The translations under genes were made by a program, and so were the position numbers. Below are positions 56,754-64,000 of a stretch of DNA of 64,000 nucleotides, piece by piece (the stretch's first letter is position 1; the number at the start of each line of letters is the position of its first letter). The stretch is from Trochalopteron elliotii (taxonomy: Eukaryota; Chordata; Aves; Passeriformes; Leiothrichidae), in NCBI GenBank assembly GCA_024734555.1, contig JANPWX010000033.1:5156981-5220980 (forward strand). Reading direction: 5' to 3'. The notes under the pieces were generated by a model. It did not search any database and was not told the DNA's origin. It worked only from the letters and a program-made list of their open reading frames with translations.

Positions 56754-57172
56754 GGGATTCTAGCTCAGCATCCCCTAGCAGGGGACCACTCTGCCGCCCC
56801 CAGCCCTGCTCGTGGCAGGGGGATGCTCATCCCCTCCCTGGCAGGCAGAGGGGGCCGTGCTGAGCCGCGGGGACACAGGCGGTGCTGGCCACTGTCACTC
56901 AGGGGAGTGTCGGAGCATTACGCTTCATTACCGAGCTGTCTGCTGCCGGCAGGGGATGGCTCAGGGCAGAGCCCGGCAGCGGCACAGCCGGGATTGGCTC
57001 CGGTGCGTGGACCTGTCTGTGGGCAGATGCTGAAACGTGGCATCTGTGGGGTGCCCATATCCGAGGGTTTTGGCTGTGATGGCAGTGGGGAGCTGGTGGT
57101 TGCTGGATCGTGAGATTGGCTGCCCCAAAAGCGAAGGCAGGAGTTGCCACAGGAAGGCAGAAGGGGGACAAG
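56754..57172 (+). other. Candidate exon after strong acceptor
   Basis: A pyrimidine-rich acceptor (TTCAAC branch-point candidate near 56716, then TTATTTTTCCTTTCTCTCCAG, AG at 56752-56753) is followed by a frame open for 119 codons to TGA at 57111-57113. The product is Gly/Arg/Ala-rich with scattered Cys and is not recognised. A weak donor AAG|GTAATG follows at 57172. It could be a terminal coding exon, an untranslated exon or chance; no poly(A) signal is near the stop. Confidence 0.2.
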
Positions 57173-58785
57173 GTAATGCCCCTTGTAACCATGAATCCCA
57201 GTGAGGGTGTCTCAATGAGACAGGGACTGGGGATCTCTCCGGGGTCACCAGTGATAATTGAATAGCACTCATCTAAAACACAGGCTTAAATGTCCCATGT
57301 GCCTGACGTGGTGGGGACACTGCGACAAAGCCCCATCTCCTCCTGGACAGGGAGAGAGAGTTTGGGATGGGGAGAAGGCATGGAATGGTGCCAGGGTCTG
57401 TCCTTTACTGTCAGCAGCCATCCCACAGCAGCTGAGGCCTCCTGGTTTTGGATGTGGCAGCATGAATTTGCTGAAAGTTTTCCTGGTAGAAAAACTGTCT
57501 ATGACCAGGGACAAGCCAGAGGGGCTGGAACCAGTGGCACATTCAGAAGAGCTGGGAGTGTCCTGGGGGTGACAGCCACCTGTATCTTTTGGGGATGGAG
57601 AGACCCACTGAGGAGGAGGTCCAGGATCCTGGAGCTGGGACGTGAGCCTGCTCCATTCCCATGTTCCTGGGCTGGCATTTCCCAGCATCAACACTAGACC
57701 CCAGCACAAACCCAGGCTACTCTACAGTAGGGAAACTGAGGCACAGCTAGAGAGTGGTCCTGGTTCCAACCAGTGGATTTTCCAGTTCCAAGTTGCTGGG
57801 TGGGTGCCAGCTCCTGCCACAGCTTTGGTGTGGGTTTGCTGGGCTGAAGGTCAGCAGGTATCAGGGGACCACAAGCCATCCCTGTCACATTCCCCAGGGA
57901 GTGCAGCCTTATGCATCCAACCACATCCATGAGCAACCAGCTCATGAGATGCAGGTTGGATCCAGGACTGGGATGAGGATCCATTCTCTCTCCCATACTT
58001 GGGAGAGCTTTTATTTGCTTTTATTTTTATTGCAAGCAGCATGAGCCCCTTGGGGCATCAGTGTGGAAGAGGAGGGTGTCAAGGGCATGGCATCTGCTCT
58101 CTGCCTTTCCTTGCAGGGATGGAGCTTCTGTCCTGCTTCAAGGGGAAACTGAGGCAGGGGACAAACAGGATGTGGGAGAAGAAGGGAGCGTTAATATTAG
58201 CGGTTGCAGTAATGATTGGAATGGTTAATTGTTATTGGAATTGAAGTGAGTCAGGCCGAGAGCAGGAGGGGAGGGAGGAAGGAAGGGAGGAAGGAAGAAG
58301 GATCCCAACCTGTCAGGCAGAAAATGAGTAAAGAAGAAAAACGTGAGCATGTGGAGAACTGGCCAGGCTGTTGCTTCACACTGACCTCGTGCTGCTCACT
58401 TGGGGTGAGGCTGGAGGGTTGGCTGAAGGTCACCATGGTGGTGACAACAACCCCAGGGCCACGGCTGTGCCCATCGGTGCCCTGGCACCATTGTACTGAC
58501 AGCTGCAGGCATGTCTGCACCAGGATTTGGGTTTGGAGACTGGGATTGCTGCATCTCTCCTAACCTCGGCTGTGTTTACAGCCTCCTGCAGGGTTGGTTT
58601 TCCTCTCCCCTCAGAGCCCCAAGGTCGATGTCCAACCGCTGGCTGGGAGCGGGATCATGCGGAGCCTCACTCCATGGTACATCCGGCCATGAATTTTGCT
58701 CTGCAGTGGAACATGGTTCACCTCCAGAGAGGAAACTTGCCCAGAAAGGCTCAGGCTCAGCATCTGTTTTGCTGTGAGCCTCCAG
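57173..58785. other. Gene-free stretch
   Basis: Unique sequence. A purine-only (GGAA)n-like run lies at 58264-58302. An acceptor-like TTTCCTTGCAG ends at 58116, and a 41-codon frame with a hydrophobic C-terminus starts at ATG 58119; its product is not recognised. Confidence 0.5.
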
Positions 58786-59029
58786 TCTTTTTTTTTTCCC
58801 TTCTTCCTTTTTTCCCCTTTTTTTGTCTTTTTCTCTTTTTTCTTTTTATGCCTTTTTTCTTTTCTTTCTCATTTTCTCTTACTCTTTTCCTTTCTTGTTC
58901 TCTGTTTTTCTTTTTTCTTTCTTCTTTTCCTCTTCTTATTTTTCCTTTTTTCCACCCCTCTCCCCTTTTTCTTCTTTCTCCCTTTTTTCTTCCTCTTATT
59001 CCCCCCTTTCTTCCCCCCTTCCTTTTCAG
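58786..59029. repeat. Long polypyrimidine tract ending in a splice-acceptor-like AG
   Basis: About 240 bases that are more than nine-tenths T and C on the + strand, with only a few isolated purines, ending in CCTTCCTTTTCAG. Frames read through it are artefacts. Such tracts can form triplex DNA, and the ending is a plausible acceptor, though no exon can be defined to its right. Confidence 0.9.
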
Positions 59030-59640
59030 ATCCTGCCTTACCAACTGACATTTTTCACCAGCAAGAAAATAACCCCAGCAACTTGCTCTGACTCCCAGAA
59101 CCTCCCATCATCCTCCTCAGTCCAACCCCTCTTGCAAACCTCCCATCCCTGACATCGAGGACCCAACCCCCCCCCCTTGCAAAATAAAGGAGGAAAAAAC
59201 AAGGGGAGAGAGGCTGGATCTGGCGGCTGAGCCGGATTTCCATGTGAGGGGATGAGGTTGGGGCGGCCACGGGCTTCCCCTGGCAAGCGACAGAGGAACC
59301 GGGGCCAGCAGAAACGTTGAGTCATGAGTGCGGTTCGCAGGCAGTGGATTTTTTTCCCAAGGAAAATTCCTCACTGGGGAGGAGCAGAGCTGGGAGGGGG
59401 ACAGCACTGAAGGACTGTGGCCCCTAAATGGGACACTGATCTGGGAATGGGGATGCATCCCATTGCGATGGGAATTCCCTGGGCAGGTTCCAACCCCCGG
59501 GAGGGCGGATTGGGCAGGGGGGGACCTGCCCAGGGAATTCCCCAGCAGCTGGATGGGAGGAGCAGCGTGATCTGGGGGGGCTGCAGGAGATGGGGACCCC
59601 ATCCTTCCTCCTCCTCCACCTCCTCCTCCTCCTTACCCAC
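59030..59640. other. Gene-free stretch
   Basis: Unique sequence with a C10 run at 59167-59176. Short repeats of GGGAATTCCC-type sequence around 59470-59540. No gene recognised. Confidence 0.5.
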
Positions 59641-59850
59641 ATCCGCCCACCCCCACGCAATGGGCGGCGCAGCCCCAGCTCCATTTATCATCATCTGCGG
59701 GCAAGTGAAGTGTGCAGGGAACAGCTGCTCCGGTCGGCTGAGCGCCGAAATGGGGCGGGACGCCGGGCTGGGGGGGCGCGGGGGGCTGCGGGCTGCCCTG
59801 GGGTGCCATAACCCCCCAGTCGCTGCACTGGGACGGAGCACTGGCGTGGC
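59641..59850. other. CpG-rich patch
   Basis: CpG- and G-rich sequence (CTCCGGTCGGCTGAGCGCCG near 59728, GGCGGGACGCCGGG near 59753) with G7 and G6 runs that could form a G-quadruplex. Possible small CpG island; no transcript evidence. Confidence 0.45.
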
Positions 59851-59883
59851 GGCAGATGCCGGTGGTGATGGGAGGGATTGGGG

Positions 59884-60152
59884 AGGTGTATTAAAGGGGT
59901 TCACTGCGGGGAGAGCACATTATTGGGGTTCATTGGGGCAAGGGTGCACTAATGAGAGTGCATTGAAGGGGTGCACTGGAGAGAGGGTGCATTAAAAGGG
60001 TTCACAGGGGAGGGGGATCATTATTGGGGTGCATTAAGGGGGTTTATTGGGGGACAGTGCAGTAAGGGGGTACATTGAGGGGGTGCAGTGGGGAGAGGGT
60101 GCATTAAAGGGGTTCACAGAAGGGGGCATTGAAGGGGGGGTGCATTACCAGC
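59884..60152. repeat. Degenerate GGGGTGCATTAAA-type minisatellite
   Basis: About 18 diverged copies of a 13-17 base unit. Variants alternate between GGGTGCATTAAAGG and GGGTTCACTGGGGAGAG, so an older higher-order unit of about 30 bases is likely. The array is G-rich on the + strand. It fades on both sides, and the open frames across it have no meaning. Confidence 0.85.
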
Positions 60153-61989
60153 GGGGTGTCTGTGGGGTGCAGGGACAAACAGCAGCAGCTCCCCAACTGC
60201 ATGGAGGGTTTGCTCCTACCCCGGGCGAGCCCCACGGGTCCCTCAGCACTGCTGAGGGGGGTCTGTCTGTATTCCTTCCCCCCAGTTCCTCTCATTCCCA
60301 GCTCCTGAGGCTGGATGCCCTTTCCTGGTCTGTCCCACACACCCCGGCTCTCCCCCCGCAGCCTCCCCTTTTCTCTCCTCCCTTAATAATCAAATTCTCC
60401 GGAGCACTTTGCGGTGTGGCAGCCAGCCAGAAAGGGTTTCTTTAAACTCCACCAGCTCACAATTAAACAAATCCGGGGCTGACGCTACTCGATAGGCGCT
60501 TATTCCCCTCCCTGAGAGCTGCCGGGGGATCCAGGGGGGTCCAATCCCTTCATTCCCAGCTCCGATCCCACCTCACCGTATGGGGCTGCACCCCTGGGTG
60601 TGGGATGAGGGTTGGGAGGGGGTTTGCGCCGGGGGTTTGGGGTGGGGAACGGGGTGTCCGCGGTGCCACCGCTGCTCTGATGGCGGAGCATCCCCCTGCG
60701 AGAGCACGCTGCTATTTTTAGTCGCTGAGTCCTTGTTGATGGTACAGCAGCGAAGGCGAGGGAGCAGCCGGAGGAGCAGCAGGGCTGGATCAAGCCCCGC
60801 GGGATGAGCAGCAGCTGGGAAGCAAGGCCAGCGTGCAGGGAAACAGGGGACGCCCTTTGCGCCCTGGGGCTGAGGTGCTGGGGTCTTGGGTGCTTACCGA
60901 AGGTCCTTGCCTTCAGAGGGCTCCGGATCCGGCCATGCCATGTCCCTGCCAGGCAAAAGGAAGGGGGAGGAAAGGGGAGAAGGCAGGGAAGGAGGAAGGA
61001 AGGAGGAGTGGGGGGAGGAAAATAACACGGAATGCAGCCACGCAGCACAAATCCTCCCGACCAGCAGGCGGGCTGCGGGCCACCGCGTGTGCTGGCCTGG
61101 CAGTGCCACTCGGTGCCCCGGCATCAGCCCCGTGCCATGCATCAGCCCCCAGCACCATGGCAGCATGGCCCCGTGCACTATCATGGCCCCGGGTCATGTC
61201 CTGGCTCTGGGAGGTGCATCAGCTCCTTGTGTGACACATCCCCACGAGTTACACAGGGGCTGTGCTGGGCTGTGCACACTCCCTTGGGACCAAGGGGATG
61301 GGATGCTCTGTGGTGGCTGTAGCCAGCAGTGAGCACTGCTCCTTGTGTTCCAGGGACAGGGTCATGGCAGTGCTGGTCACCATGGTGGCCCCAAGTCCCT
61401 GCCCTCTCCTTTCCCAGGGACCCACGCCATGATCCCTGGCCACAGCACAGCTTTGCCAAGGGCAGGTGTCCAGCCACAGCCATGCACCGACACCCCTGTA
61501 TCGATTCCCATCTCAGAGGCACTGGCTGGAAACTTCTTCAGGGTCAGGAGAGCACGTCCAGCAGTGACCTGGCAGGGACAGTGAGTGGGCAGGGCCGCTG
61601 GGACCAGCCACAGCCACCTCCCTCTCCGGGGAAAGGCCATAACCTCCCTGCTGTCGACAGCTTGATTTGATGCCATTAAAGCGTTTGCTCGGAAACAGCC
61701 TACATCAGGCACAACATCTGGCACGGCCCTTCCCCGGCAATGCTGTGGCAGATCCCAGAGCAGAGCTGGCCTCTGGGTCCAGGTACTGCTGGTGATGAGC
61801 GTGTCCCCTCCCAGGGACAGCCTAGTGCCCACGTGGCCCACAGGGACATGGGGCCATGGCTCTGGGCTTGTGGGATTTCATCTGGAACATATTCCCTCTA
61901 TGCATCCCCACCTCTGCGTGCCGGTGGCTGATCCGTCCCCTCGCACCGTGCGCTTTTGCTCATCCCAACGTTGTCCCAGCTGTTTGGAA
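60153..61989. other. Gene-free stretch
   Basis: G+C-rich, CpG-rich in 60440-60800. A regulatory-looking patch at 60375-60510 has CTTAATAATCAAATTCTCCG and CACAATTAAACAAATCC. A purine-rich run lies at 60957-61022. Frames of up to 182 codons overlap on both strands; none recognised. Confidence 0.5.
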
Positions 61990-62046
61990 AATTAACAATA
62001 ATTAATTAATAACAATAATTAATTAATCACGATAATTAATAATAAA
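61990..62046. repeat. (AATT/AATA)-rich low-complexity run
   Basis: Repeated TTAATTAAT and AACAATAATT segments, 57 bases almost without G or C. The nearly exact duplication of AACAATAATTAATTAAT (about 61994 and 62012) points to replication slippage. Confidence 0.9.
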
Positions 62047-63160
62047 GGAGAAAGGGGAGAAAAGCTCCCCCTAAAGCTTCAGCCCAGGGTCTTCTCAAGC
62101 CGATTTCATTTTTCAAACCCACTCCCACACAGCATGAAGGGTCCTTTGCTCCCCCATTAATTCTCCCACCACAGCCCAGGGCTGCCCCACAGGCTGGCTT
62201 TGATTTTCCTGCCTTTGTTCCAGCAGCACTGGCACAGGGCTGGCACAGGACACTATGCTGTGATAGGGGCTTTTGTGCCAGCTTTCCAGATTTTGTGACC
62301 CATCTTTTCCCTGGAATTTAGGCTTTAGCTGCATCCAGTTGCCCGCAGAGCCTGCAAGATGCAACTGCAATATGTGGCAGTGACATGGAAAACATCCCAA
62401 AAAGGAATGGGGAACAGGGAGGGATGAGGTGCTGGGCTGGTGTGAGTAGCACTGAGCCTGGCTCCAGTGGTGCCCGAGGACACTGTGTGATGGGTGCATG
62501 CCTGAGCAGCTGGTATTTATGGAAATAGAACTAAATAAAGCCCTCTGTGTGTGTAGACCCCAAAAAGGTGCTGAGGTGATGCTGGTGGGTACTGCAAGGA
62601 AAAGGGCTGAGCTGGGACCTGTCAAAACAGCAGTGTTGTTTATGTGGCAGAACTGCCAGCAAAGGGACCATGTGGTGTTTGGCATGGTTGTGGCAGTGGC
62701 ATGAGGGTGATGGAGGGACATGTGGGAACACACACCAATCCATGTCCTGGCTCAAGGCTGCCTGGCACCACAGGGAAGTGTGCCAGGAGTTGGGATGGGC
62801 TTGGTCAGACACTGCCAGCACCTGGTCCCCTCCTCTTGTTATACTTATTGCCTTGATGGAGGCTGAGGGGACAGCACTGGTGTCACCACTGTATCACTGC
62901 CAAGGGAGCAGCACTGGGGATGTCCCTGGACAGCTACAGACCTTTGGGGTTGCCCTAACATAGGCTGACAAATCTCAATCCATGTCCAAACCAGGCTTGT
63001 GTCCACCCCAGTACCTTCAACTCACTGGTGCTGGGGACAGGCAGGATACAACCCCCTTCCACAAGCCCTTCATTAGCCCCCACAAGCCACTTGACTGCCT
63101 TAAGAGATCAAACCAGTGACCCAGGTGTGTCCCTGCTCCCAGAGCGAGCGGGGTGAGGAA
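62047..63160. other. Gene-free stretch
   Basis: Unique sequence. A 207-codon - strand frame (62113-62733) is His/Ser-rich with no domain I know. Confidence 0.5.
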
Positions 63161-63480
63161 ATGGGGAGCTTTAATGACGACGGTGGTGAGGTGCTCAGTA
63201 ATGACGGCTGCTGGCGGGAGCAGACAGCTTCCAGATGGCATCGCGCCGGGGCAGGGGGATCGCTGGGGCCGGGGGGGCTGCGGGAGGCAGCAGCCGGCAG
63301 AGACAGGCAGAGCCAGCAAGTTGAAATGACTTTTTTTGCAGCAGAGCCTGCGGTTCTGGCCCTCCGCGCTGCTGCTTCCAGTAATTAGCCCAATAATTAA
63401 AAAGAATGGCGATAAGAGGGGTGTGCAGAGGCGCTCGCAGGATCCCGGCGTCCCTGGGGAGGCGTGTGAGAAGGGCGGGA
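63161..63480. promoter_or_regulatory. CpG-rich patch with homeodomain-type cores
   Basis: CpG-rich sequence (CATCGCGCCGGGGC near 63238) followed by CCAGTAATTAGCCCAATAATTA near 63378, given here as two adjacent TAAT(T) cores. It may be a small regulatory element or CpG island. Confidence 0.35.
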
Positions 63481-63718
63481 CTGATTTGCGGATGTGAGGG
63501 GTGGTGGATGTGTGAAACACAAAGCAGAGGGACCCCGACATGGTGTTGGGAGGGGTCACTGCACCAGGTGATGGGGCAGGGAGGGGTGGGCAGCAGGGAT
63601 GGGCAGCTTCAACAGCAGGGGCAGGAGGGTGGCTGAGCCCACTGCAGGCAGGGAGGAAGCGACCAGACCCCAGCATCCTCCTGCCCATGGGCACAGTGCT
63701 GGGAGATGGGATAGAGGA

Positions 63719-64000
63719 GGATGCAGGACGCTGCAAGGCAGGGATGCAGAGCCAGGCAATGTGATGCAGGGCGACATGGCACAATGCAGAGTGATGCGAG
63801 GTGACACAGAGCCAGCTGCTGCCATCCGGGGCGGTGCAGTGCACAGGGATGGGATACAGGGCAATGGGATGCCATGCAGGGCAATGAGATGCAGGGCAAT
63901 GCACACCAATGCAGGGCAGCACAATGCAGGGAGAAGAAATGCAAGGTGATGTGGTGCAGGGTGAGGTGAGGTGAGGCAGGAGGAGGCGATGCAGGGCAAT
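63719..64000. repeat. Degenerate 15-bp minisatellite, cut by window edge
   Basis: Diverged tandem copies of ATGCAGGGCAATGAG; the clearest are at about 63871-63975. Near 63960-63975 a GGTGA sub-repeat appears. The period of 15 bases keeps one frame open, so the 301-codon - strand frame at 63017-63922 and the 147-codon frame at 63556-63999 are repeat artefacts. The array continues past the right edge. Confidence 0.85.

Noticed and set aside
58786..59051. Lys/Arg-rich (-) and Phe/Ser-rich (+) proteins across the pyrimidine tract
   Set aside because: Low-complexity translation of the T/C tract, present in several frames at once.
61150..61160. REST/RE1-like CAGCACCATGG
   Set aside because: The left half matches but the right half is one base short and diverges (GCAGCATGG in place of GGACAGCGCC), so spacing is wrong for a canonical site.
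63017..63922. 301-codon open frame on the - strand, the longest in the window
   Set aside because: Its first part is the translation of a 15-bp minisatellite (repeated Cys-Ile-Ala-Leu/His type peptides) and the rest is CpG-rich non-coding sequence; no domain.
1..64000. CRISPR arrays, tRNA or rRNA genes, known microRNAs, retroviral genes, transposases, bacterial-type operons
   Set aside because: Scanned by eye on both strands for typical landmarks (spaced direct repeats, GGTTCRANNCC T-arm boxes, familiar microRNA seeds, terminal repeats); none found.

Overview
The window looks like bird nuclear DNA. The best evidence is five pieces of the CR1 retrotransposon carrying the avian 3' end (the GGTTTGGGTTGGAAGGGACC / TTCCAACC...ATTCTATGATTCTATG type), at about 17.40, 23.17, 29.56, 43.46 and 50.04 kb. 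Low interspersed-repeat content, G+C-rich sequence and many short microsatellites fit the same picture. This is read by eye; no species can be named.

I find no protein-coding gene that I can recognise. The long open frames on both strands are what stop-poor, G+C-rich non-coding DNA produces. Several run through tandem repeats (14.06-14.49, 34.0-35.2, 63.7-64.0 kb), and none shows a domain I know. There is no tRNA, rRNA, CRISPR array, bacterial-type operon, retroviral gene or transposase that I can see. The window is best read as intergenic or intronic DNA.

Layout. 0-8 kb: CpG-rich left edge, a (GT)n microsatellite, mostly unique sequence, and one well-formed exon candidate at 5780-5837. 7.5-19.5 kb: repeated A+T-rich blocks with homeodomain- and POU-like sites, separated by G+C-rich sequence; this looks like a cluster of conserved regulatory elements. 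It also holds a 23-bp minisatellite at 14.06-14.49 kb. 19.5-33 kb: mostly featureless, with CR1 pieces and a CpG-rich patch at 27.8-28.4 kb. 33.2-36.9 kb: the most promoter-like part, with CpG-rich DNA, dense (GT)n/A-run/T-run/G-run tracts, a candidate untranslated exon at 34790-34870 on the + strand and a consensus splice donor facing the other way at 34537. 37-52 kb: mostly unique sequence with two CR1 pieces and several regulatory-looking blocks. 52-60 kb: CpG-rich patches, an (ATGG)n array, a perfect PBX/MEIS decamer at 56518-56527, a strong splice acceptor at 56753 and a 240-bp pyrimidine tract. 59.9-64 kb: two degenerate minisatellites, the second running off the right edge.

The most likely biology is a regulatory landscape around a vertebrate developmental gene whose coding exons lie outside the window. 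That is inference from block texture and motifs; I could not align the sequence to anything. I see no evidence for a new multi-gene system. The items most worth testing are the exon candidates, the possible divergent promoter near 34.5-34.8 kb, and the motif-bearing blocks.
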